Program-made: the position numbers and the translations under genes
Shown here: positions 22,946-28,694 of the stretch, piece after piece
Layout of the letters: each line of letters begins with the position of its first letter
Numbering within the stretch: position 1 is the stretch's first letter
DNA from: JAAYCU01 sp964401335
GTDB taxonomy: Bacteria > Planctomycetota > Phycisphaerae > UBA1845 > PWPN01
Assembly: GCA_964401335.1 (NCBI GenBank)
Contig: CAYNYK010000066.1
Coordinates: 1-28,694, forward strand
Length of the DNA: 28,694 nt
Reading direction: 5' to 3'
Notes under the pieces: model-generated
Databases searched by the model: none
Told to the model about the DNA's origin: nothing
The model's input: the letters and a program-made list of their open reading frames with translations, nothing else

Positions 22946-24187
22946 TCAGGGTTGTTCCGGTTCTGGGGTCGGTTCAGCCGTTTCTTCAGTCGGTGGTTCG
23001 GCTTTTTGAGTTGTGGCCATCAGCTTATTCTTGAAATCGGCGGCCGTCAGTGGTTCGGCGCCGAGTGGCCGAAGGCAGCGGATCGTCCCTTTGCGGGTGG
23101 TTACGAACACCGCATCATTGACCACGTTGCTGATCCCGTCGCAGGCCTCGCCGAGGTCGGTTACCCGCTCGACTTGCCCGCTCAGCGGCTCGACAAAAAG
23201 GAGTTGATGGCTAGTACTTAGCAGGACCACATGCCGAGGCCATTCGGCCAGGAACCGCCGGGCCTGGTTGATCTGCCAGCCGGCGCGCCGCTGGCTCTTG
23301 TTGATCTGGACCATGCCGGCCGGAGTTAATGCCTGGTAAATATGTTTTTCGCTGGCCACCGGCCCGCCGTCGGGGGCGGCCGTCAGGAAATATTTCCACA
23401 GGGTCTCGCCCGTCTGGCGATCAAGTTGAAAAAACAAATTCCGGTCCGTGACCAGATAAATCCCCTCGGCGTCGCCGGCCAGCCAGCCGCGTGGACGGCC
23501 CTCCACTTGCTGATCGAAAATCTCAACCTTGTTCAGTCCTTTCGCCGAGGCGATGCGCCCTGCCTCGTCGGCGAAGACCAGTTGGTCCTGGTCGGCCAGA
23601 TAGAGGGGAGAAATCTGGAACAGATCATTGCTGCGAATCTGCCAATCCATGAATTTGCCCTCGATATCATATTTGCGCAGGCGTTTGTCGAGTTCGACCG
23701 TGTAGATAGCGTTAGGCCCCAAAACCGCACCGGCCTTGTTGGCCGTATTGATCTTACGGGTGCCGAGCTTGGTACCGCTTGCGGAGTGAAGAAAGATTAC
23801 ATCGCTCGACCGCGCGAAAGCGATTGCCTCACCGCCCAGTTCGTTGCCCCACGAGACCGGGTAAACCGCCGGCGGCCAAAACGTGTCCGTCTTGCCGATT
23901 ACCTGTTGGACCCATCGGTATTGGCCGATATCAGCACGCACGCAATGCACCTTACCGTCGCTGGCGAGGGCGTATAGATTCTCCTCCATAAGATAATAGG
24001 AACGAATGGAAACAGAAGGAATCAGGGGTAGCGATATCTGCCAAACCAGCCGGATACCGGCTTGGGCCAGTTGAGTGCCGAGCGTTTCCTGTTTGACCGG
24101 CTGGGCATGACTGACCCCGCTAATCGCCAACAACAAGACGGTCGACCATCCCACGGTACCTGCCCATCGCTTCGTTTGCTTGTCCAT
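22946..24187 (-). CDS. Secreted beta-propeller (PQQ-like repeat) protein
   Basis: The 413-aa protein has a Sec signal peptide (hydrophobic core about 15-25, cleavage after SHA at about 28). Repeated strands of the PQQ/pyrrolo-quinoline-type propeller follow: LYALASDGKVHCVRADIGQYRWVQQV, IYTVELDKRLRKYDIEGK, LFFQLDRQTGETLWKYFL, HQLLFVEPLSGQVERV and VFVTTRKGTIRCLRP. The tail is Pro/Glu-rich. There are no obvious cofactor residues, so it is more likely a binding or scaffold propeller than a dehydrogenase. The ATG at 24187 has GGGAG 7 nt upstream and starts the signal peptide; the open frame continues to 24337 without support. It is transcribed away from the mre-type cluster and ends just after the tandem repeat. 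Confidence 0.85.
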   Translation of the reverse strand: MDKQTKRWAGTVGWSTVLLLAISGVSHAQPVKQETLGTQLAQAGIRLVWQISLPLIPSVSIRSYYLMEENLYALASDGKVHCVRADIGQYRWVQQVIGKTDTFWPPAVYPVSWGNELGGEAIAFARSSDVIFLHSASGTKLGTRKINTANKAGAVLGPNAIYTVELDKRLRKYDIEGKFMDWQIRSNDLFQISPLYLADQDQLVFADEAGRIASAKGLNKVEIFDQQVEGRPRGWLAGDAEGIYLVTDRNLFFQLDRQTGETLWKYFLTAAPDGGPVASEKHIYQALTPAGMVQINKSQRRAGWQINQARRFLAEWPRHVVLLSTSHQLLFVEPLSGQVERVTDLGEACDGISNVVNDAVFVTTRKGTIRCLRPLGAEPLTAADFKNKLMATTQKAEPPTEETAEPTPEPEQP

Positions 24188-24690
24188 GAACCACTCCCAT
24201 GAAAATCGTGCATCGCTTGCGGGTCGAACACATTCGGCCACCATCTTAATAACGCGACCGCGGACCGTCGAACCGTCCGGTGAAAAAAAACGACCGCATA
24301 CGGACGCGGGCATAAAGCAAAACCAACTGCGGGTCATGAGGGCGCCGTTCGAGCAGACCGTAATTTACCCATAGGTTTCCGTCGTCATGCCCGCCCGCTT
24401 TTGCCGCCGCTCATGAGGCCATCGTGCAATACGAGGCCTCATCGCAACCAAATGTAAGCATATAAATACAAATTTCACCATATACGAATTTGGCCCCTCA
24501 ATAATGATCGAAATGAGAAGCTCATTAGCGAAAATGATACCTGAATAACCATTAACCTTGCGGCCGGTTTTATTTGGGTCATACCAGACGTTCGGACTGG
24601 CGTGAAGGGATCGGCAATTCTCGATATTATTGAGGTCAAAGGTTAGGGGCACGAAAATAAATAATCATGACCCGGAGCGGAAAAGAAGGC
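24188..24690. other. AT-richer intergenic region between divergent genes
   Basis: No convincing gene. A 95-codon minus-strand frame (24365-24652, GTG start) lacks a ribosome-binding site and a recognisable product. An inverted repeat, TGAGGCC and GGCCTCA about 14 bases apart, lies at about 24414-24441. The 24440-24560 part is clearly richer in A+T than its surroundings and probably holds promoters for one or both flanking genes. Confidence 0.5.
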
Positions 24691-24718
24691 TTGCAAACCT
24701 TGGCGGGGTGGATATAGT
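24691..24718 (+). promoter_or_regulatory. Promoter of the mre-type cluster
   Basis: TTGCAA (24691-24696) and TATAGT (24713-24718) are 16 nt apart. The -10 box matches consensus at five of six positions. Transcription would begin near 24724, about 230 nt before the first start codon. Confidence 0.55.
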
Positions 24719-24723
24719 TTTGT

Positions 24724-24956
24724 GCTCAGGCGTTGCCTGGACAGGATTTGACGGCCACCCCGGCCGATAGGACCGGCTCGCCACCTGAGGGTTGTCACAG
24801 GTATTGCTTGGCCTTCAGGGCGGTGTTTTGCACCAGAGGTCGCGGTTTTCCGGTGAGCGGGCTGAAAACCGCGTGATGAAAAACCGAACCCTCCTCCTAC
24901 CCGGCCGACGGCCTTGGGACGGGGTGGAATTCACGACACAAACACAGGAGCAGAAA
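24724..24956 (+). promoter_or_regulatory. Long structured 5' leader of the mre-type cluster
   Basis: CTCAGG (24725-24730) can pair with CCTGAG (24784-24789), enclosing smaller stems. A very stable ten-base-pair hairpin pairs CGCGGTTTTC (24841-24850) with GAAAACCGCG (24864-24873) over 13 bases. CCTCCTCCT (24890-24898) is complementary to the ribosome-binding site AGGAG (24946-24950) of the first gene and could hide it. I do not recognise a known riboswitch class. No coding frame in this stretch has a good start. Confidence 0.5.
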
Positions 24957-25850
24957 GTGACGACGGTAACCAAGATTTTTGTCATCCTGGTTTGTCTATT
25001 CTCTTTTATTTTCACGCCGATGGCGATTCAATTCGCGGCCCGTACCTACGACTGGCAGAAGTTGGCCATGCAAAACAAGGACGCGGCGGAAGTCAACATG
25101 GCCAAGGCCATGAGTGCACAGGCTGTCGCCGCGTCTCAGCAGGAGTATTACAACTCGCTGCTTGCGCGCCGGGAGGACGAAGCCAACCAGTTGCGTGCCC
25201 GCATCGAGGAAGGCCTGCTGCAGATCGACAAGCTCATTCAGGAGCGCGACCAGTTACGCCGCAGCCGGGACAGTTTGGAAAGCTCGACAACCTTGCTCAC
25301 TGGTCAGTTGCAGGTGAAGGAAGAGGTTAACAAGGCGTTGGCCGAAGCCAAGGAAAAGGCCTTGGCCGGCGAACGCGATCTGCAGTTGCGTAATACCGAC
25401 TTGGTACAGAAGAACATGCAGTTACAAGCCGAGCTGGTCATTGTCAAGCAAAAGCTGCATGAGCAGGAGGAGATCGCTCATAACTACCGGACGGAAAACG
25501 CCCAGCTCCGCCAACAGATGAACCTCGGCCCCGGGCTGCCGCCCCTGTCCTCGCCGCCGACGCCTGACGCTCTGGGAGTCTCGGCCGTCGCGGCCGCCCC
25601 CATTCATGGCACGGTGACCGCCGTCGACTTGAACGCCAACATGGCCAGCCTTGATGTAGGCAGTGCCTCCGGCGTCAAGGAAGGCATGGTCATGGTGGCC
25701 TTGCGAGACGGGCAGTATATTTGTGATTTGACCATCACCTCCAAGGTGACCCCGACCGAATCCGTTGGCCAGATCAAGCTGGAAGGCGACAAGCGGATTC
25801 GCGTGGGCGACGAAATCATCGATTTGTCGAGCTTCAACGCCCAGAACTAA
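24957..25850 (+). CDS. Membrane coiled-coil protein with MreC-like C-terminal domain
   Basis: The 297-aa protein has one N-terminal TM segment (about 5-24) and a long coiled coil (about 50-195; LRARIEEGLLQIDKLIQERDQ and similar). A Pro-rich hinge leads to a beta-rich domain (about 215-290): HGTVTAVDLNANMASLDVGSASGVKEGMVMVALRDG. That order of TM, coiled coil and beta domain matches MreC, and the GVKEGM turn parallels GIKEGD in the MreC encoded downstream. I start it at the GTG at 24957, with AGGAG 6 nt upstream; the open frame to 24792 runs through the leader. It is first in a plus-strand group with a 53-aa membrane protein, mreB and mreC, so a role in the elongation machinery at the inner membrane is likely. 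Confidence 0.82.
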   Translation: MTTVTKIFVILVCLFSFIFTPMAIQFAARTYDWQKLAMQNKDAAEVNMAKAMSAQAVAASQQEYYNSLLARREDEANQLRARIEEGLLQIDKLIQERDQLRRSRDSLESSTTLLTGQLQVKEEVNKALAEAKEKALAGERDLQLRNTDLVQKNMQLQAELVIVKQKLHEQEEIAHNYRTENAQLRQQMNLGPGLPPLSSPPTPDALGVSAVAAAPIHGTVTAVDLNANMASLDVGSASGVKEGMVMVALRDGQYICDLTITSKVTPTESVGQIKLEGDKRIRVGDEIIDLSSFNAQN

Positions 25851-25896
25851 AGGTAGAGCACGGCCGCCGGCCGCCGCCTCATGGGAGATACGGATA

Positions 25897-26058
25897 ATGG
25901 CACCCCCCAATGAAACAGGCCCGCGCATTGCCGCCCAAAACGATCTTTACACGGTCATGCTGATCGTAGCCGCCGCTATTTTACTTTTCGGGATCGTTTT
26001 CCTGGTGGTACGGTCGCTCCAGTTATTTGGAACTTTGCTGCCTTCGGGCGGAGCATAG
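25897..26058 (+). CDS. 53-aa single-pass membrane protein
   Basis: A short polar N-terminus (about 1-18) precedes one strong hydrophobic helix (about 19-42: YTVMLIVAAAILLFGIVFLVV) and a short Leu/Gly tail. The ATG at 25897 has GGAGA 8 nt upstream, in a 46-bp gap after the coiled-coil gene, so it is probably in the same transcript. It is not a known family to me. Its position before mreB suggests a small partner of the membrane-bound shape complex. Confidence 0.78.
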   Translation: MAPPNETGPRIAAQNDLYTVMLIVAAAILLFGIVFLVVRSLQLFGTLLPSGGA

Positions 26059-26296
26059 ACGAGGGGTGCCTCAAGTTCGGTCCTTCGTCGGTCGGGTGCT
26101 GCTTTCCGATATCCCGGTCCCCTGCGCTTCGGCGACCGTGAACATGTAAAATCACCCCGACGGCCTCTCGCGTATTCGTTTTCCACGTGGTACAATGCCC
26201 GCCCGCCCAACGTGTGTCCGGATCATATCGGATTAAGGCGTGGGGATTGGGCCTGTGCTGGTTTAAGGTTTCCTTTGCGGGCGGAAGGGTGGTTCC
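26059..26296. other. Spacer before mreB
   Basis: No gene seen in 238 bp. A -10-like TACAAT lies at 26191-26196, but no good -35 box is at the right distance. mreB may be read from this spacer or from the upstream promoter. Confidence 0.4.
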
Positions 26297-27349
26297 GTGA
26301 TACTCAGCAGCCTACTCGGTCTGTTCAGCCTGGACATGGGCATTGATCTGGGGACTTGCAACACCTTGGTTTGCGTCCGTGGCCAGGGGGTGGTTCTCAA
26401 CGAGCCGTCGGTCGTGGCCGTCAAAAAAGGGACCAACCGCGTGCTCAAGAACGGTAACGCGGTCGGTCTGGTTGCCAAGGAGATGATCGGCAAAACGCCG
26501 GGCACGATAACGGCCATACGTCCGCTGATGGATGGCGTAATCGCCGATTTCGACATCACCGAGGCGATGCTGGGCTATTTCATCCGCAAGGTACATGGCC
26601 GACGCTCTTTTGTCATGCCCCGCGTGGTGATTGCCGTCCCGTCCGGGATCACCGCCGTGGAAAAACGAGCGGTATACAATTCGGCCGAACGGGCCGGTGC
26701 CCGGCGGGTTTATCTGGTTCCCGAGCCGCTGGCGGCAGCCATCGGGGCCGGTTTGCCGGTGGCCGAACCGCGGGCTTCGATGATTATCGACATCGGCGGC
26801 GGCACCACGGAAGTGGCTATTCTTTCGTTGGCCGACATTAGTGTCTGCGAATCCATCCGGGTTGCCGGCGACGATATGGACGAAGCCGTCATGAATTATA
26901 TGAAACGGACATATAATCTGATGATCGGTCCCCAGATGGCCGAACGCATCAAGATCGAGATCGGCTCCGCCGCCGAACTGGAAGAGGAAAAGACCATGGA
27001 GGTTCGCGGGCGGGATACCATCAGCGGTCTGCCCCGCAAGGCCGTGATTAACAGCGAGGAAATCCGCGAAGCCCTCAAGGAACCGGTCGGTCTGATTGTC
27101 GAAAGCGTGGTTCGTACCCTGGAGAAGGCGGAGCCGGAACTCGCCGCCGATCTCGTCGAGGATGGGATCGCCATGGCCGGCGGTGGGGCCCTGTTACGAG
27201 GGTTGGACCGGGTGCTCAGCCAGAGCACCGGCTTGCCCGTGCGTATCGCCGAGGATCCCCTGACTTGCGTGGCCCGCGGGACCAGCATCTTTCTCGAACA
27301 TCTGAATGAGTGGAAAGAAACCATGGAATCCGACCAGGATGACATGTGA
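26297..27349 (+). CDS. mreB: Rod shape-determining protein MreB
   Basis: MreB is the bacterial actin that assembles filaments under the inner membrane and guides peptidoglycan synthesis during elongation. The 350-aa protein has the full actin-fold ATPase set: phosphate-1 DLGTCNT (DLGTANT in most), connect-1, phosphate-2 DIGGGTTEVAILS, the VAGDDMDEAVMNY segment and adenosine motif GGGALLRGL. Length and motif order are normal. The start is the GTG at 26297, with GGAAGG 8-9 nt upstream; the product begins with a hydrophobic stretch consistent with membrane binding. mreC follows about 45 bp after the stop. Many Planctomycetota lack MreB, so its presence fits a lineage that keeps it. Confidence 0.97.
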   Translation: MILSSLLGLFSLDMGIDLGTCNTLVCVRGQGVVLNEPSVVAVKKGTNRVLKNGNAVGLVAKEMIGKTPGTITAIRPLMDGVIADFDITEAMLGYFIRKVHGRRSFVMPRVVIAVPSGITAVEKRAVYNSAERAGARRVYLVPEPLAAAIGAGLPVAEPRASMIIDIGGGTTEVAILSLADISVCESIRVAGDDMDEAVMNYMKRTYNLMIGPQMAERIKIEIGSAAELEEEKTMEVRGRDTISGLPRKAVINSEEIREALKEPVGLIVESVVRTLEKAEPELAADLVEDGIAMAGGGALLRGLDRVLSQSTGLPVRIAEDPLTCVARGTSIFLEHLNEWKETMESDQDDM

Positions 27350-27393
27350 CCCGGTGTCCGCGAGGCGGCATGTATCCGCGGGGTAAAGCGGCC

Positions 27394-28365
27394 ATGTACC
27401 ATTACCGATTGCGACGTCCGTCCAGACAGGCCCTTTTTGTCGTGCTCATGGGGGTATCGGCGGTTGTTTTATTGCTGCCTTTCGATCCGTTTCGTCCGGC
27501 GCGGGGTATGACTCAGCTGATTGCCCTGGCCCAGTACGGGGTGAACGAGACCACGCATAACATCATCAATCGAACCGAGGCCCTGGCCGACAAGCCCATC
27601 CCCGCCGTCGAGCATGAACGACTTGTCAATGAAAATAAGGCACTGCTCAACCAATTGATCACTCAACAGCAGGAAATGGCCCAACTTCGGGAAATCAATG
27701 AATCGTTGATCGCCTTGCGCAAGACCCCCGGTTTTCCGCGACAGGCCCGCCCCCTTCCGGCCCGAGTGATCGCTCCTGAAGCGGATGCATGGCGTCAGGC
27801 TTTCCGGGTGGCCTGCGGGACGAACCGCGGGATCAAGGAGGGTGACTGGGTCGCCACCCGTTTGCAGGTCGATGTCGGTAGCGAGCATGACGTTCACGAA
27901 TATTCGCAAGTGTTGGCTCGTGAAAGTCTGATCGGCTGGGTGGAGCAGACCCATCGTTGGACGTCAAGGGTGGTTTTGCTCAGCGACGCTTTCGCGAATA
28001 AGACCATGCGTATCCGCATCGTTCGGCCGGATGCGCCGTCATCGGAAGCCAGGAAGACCGATAATCGGCAGGTCTTTTTTCTGAAAGGCGCCGGTCGTGG
28101 CCGTATGCTGATTCCCGATATCCCTCGCGAAGACGTGGAAACAAAACTGATCGCCGTGGGCGATATCGTGACCACCGATCCTGACGATTATCGTTTTCCC
28201 ATGACCATGGTCATCGGGAACATCGTCGAACTGGTCCATAACAAAGCCAATCCCCTTTATTACGAGGCAGTGGTCGAGCACCGTTACGATCCACAATCCG
28301 TGCGTGACGTGACGATCATCGATTTACCCTCGGCCTCCGAGGTACCAGCACCGCGTAAACCGTAA
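27394..28365 (+). CDS. mreC: Rod shape-determining protein MreC
   Basis: MreC links the MreB filament to the periplasmic elongation enzymes. The 323-aa protein has an N-terminal TM segment (about 11-30), a coiled coil (about 60-105; VEHERLVNENKALLNQLITQQQ) and the beta-rich MreC domain, with RVIAPEADAWRQAFRVACGTNRGIKEGDWV, a SLIGWVEQTHRWTSRVVLLSD stretch and a late VGDIVTTDPDDYRFPM block. I prefer the ATG at 27394, because the product then begins like other MreCs. ATGs at 27370 and a start at 27346 are in frame, and the ribosome-binding sites of all three are weak. The 329 bp after its stop contain no mreD, which usually follows. Confidence 0.92.
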   Translation: MYHYRLRRPSRQALFVVLMGVSAVVLLLPFDPFRPARGMTQLIALAQYGVNETTHNIINRTEALADKPIPAVEHERLVNENKALLNQLITQQQEMAQLREINESLIALRKTPGFPRQARPLPARVIAPEADAWRQAFRVACGTNRGIKEGDWVATRLQVDVGSEHDVHEYSQVLARESLIGWVEQTHRWTSRVVLLSDAFANKTMRIRIVRPDAPSSEARKTDNRQVFFLKGAGRGRMLIPDIPREDVETKLIAVGDIVTTDPDDYRFPMTMVIGNIVELVHNKANPLYYEAVVEHRYDPQSVRDVTIIDLPSASEVPAPRKP

Positions 28366-28694
28366 GCCTGCCGGCGGATATTATCGGGCATCCCTGACTT
28401 GAAAACGTTTCATGGGACAAAGCCATAGTCCGGAATATTCACCAAGGAGGTCACGGAGAGCCCGCCTAGGCGAGGCTCCGCCGTGGCGAGCACGGAGAAA
28501 AGATGAAATAAGGACGCAGGCGAGGGACACCTAATTCTGGATACATGCACCCTGTCCAAACCATCGCTCACTTTGTTGTCTAATAACTCCTTTATTCTGC
28601 ATGACCTCCGTGGACTCCGTGGTAAAACCAATGAATAATGGTAGAGTCGAATACTGGCGCGGTATGCTCTTGAGAGGCACCCGTTTCCAGTTTC
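28366..28694. repeat. Intergenic region with ACCACGGAG-type repeats and a small palindromic element
   Basis: No gene. A plus copy near 28440 (ACCAAGGAGGTCACGGAG) and an inverted copy at about 28603-28626 (CCTCCGTGG then CTCCGTGGT) face each other. The first copy is split at 28460-28491 by the same small palindromic element seen at 18621-18662, here in reverse orientation. Confidence 0.7.
28460..28491 (-). repeat. Small palindromic element inserted in an ACCACGGAG-type repeat
   Basis: GCCCGCCTAGG (28460-28470) and GGCTCCGCCGTGGCGAGC (28474-28491) are the reverse complements of the two blocks at 18621-18662, with a three-base middle instead of thirteen. It interrupts a CACGGAGA repeat, so the host sequence differs from the first copy. 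Confidence 0.65.

Noticed and set aside
23342..23977. Plus-strand frame of 211 codons
   Set aside because: Shadow of the secreted propeller protein on the minus strand.
24365..24652. Minus-strand 95-codon frame
   Set aside because: GTG start without a ribosome-binding site, no recognisable product, AT-rich noncoding composition. Could be a decayed gene fragment, but not supportable.
24691..24956. Known structured RNA (SRP RNA, 6S RNA, RNase P RNA, tmRNA or TPP riboswitch)
   Set aside because: Conserved sequence signatures of these RNAs are not present; kept only as an unclassified leader.

Overview
The window looks like a chromosomal contig or scaffold from a member of the Planctomycetota, most likely near the class Phycisphaerae. 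This is inference, since there is no rRNA or marker set to place it. The reasons are several intergenic repeat families typical of that phylum, an anaerobic sulfatase-maturase-type radical SAM enzyme, a large multi-membrane Ser/Thr kinase near an FHA-like protein and an ECF sigma factor with a C-terminal extension, and a retained mreB-mreC pair. A run of 100 Ns (22757-22856) shows it is a draft assembly.

Layout. 1-3019 (minus): a URO-D family protein running off the left edge, a one-TM protein with a good promoter upstream, and a lipoprotein parvulin-type prolyl isomerase. 3188-4303: ispG of the MEP isoprenoid pathway. 4329-6387: a compact putative Type II restriction-modification locus, with a PD-(D/E)XK-like nuclease and an XRE controller translationally coupled on the minus strand, divergent from a D12-class adenine methyltransferase. 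A near-perfect operator palindrome lies inside the methyltransferase promoter. 6476-8501: radical SAM/SPASM maturase and a convergent HAD hydrolase. 8746-9936: a second parvulin-type isomerase. 10169-11475: an O-methyltransferase-like enzyme coupled to a small CxxC protein. 11812-12654: a membrane-anchored coiled-coil protein. 12811-13291: a RelE/ParE-type toxin-antitoxin pair.

13394-22494 is a plus-strand block that could form a phospho-signalling module: FHA-like protein, membrane Ser/Thr kinase with a TM2 domain, an unknown four-TM protein and an ECF sigma factor. It is interrupted by a REP-associated tyrosine transposase (RAYT) gene that sits inside an array of ~89-bp repeats carrying REP-like cores. 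Two similar GA-rich inverted-repeat elements lie just upstream of the kinase and of the sigma factor.

22508-22920 is a 77-bp-period tandem repeat containing the assembly gap. 22946-24187 (minus) is a secreted beta-propeller protein. 24691-28365 is a cell-shape cluster: promoter, long structured leader, a membrane coiled-coil protein with an MreC-like tail, a 53-aa membrane protein, mreB and mreC. No mreD follows within the window. The right end holds more short repeats. I saw no tRNA, rRNA or CRISPR array.

The most interesting structures are the RAYT gene embedded in its own repeat array, the small palindromic element found inside two unrelated repeats, the operator-in-promoter design of the restriction-modification locus, and the expanded mre-type cluster with its structured leader.
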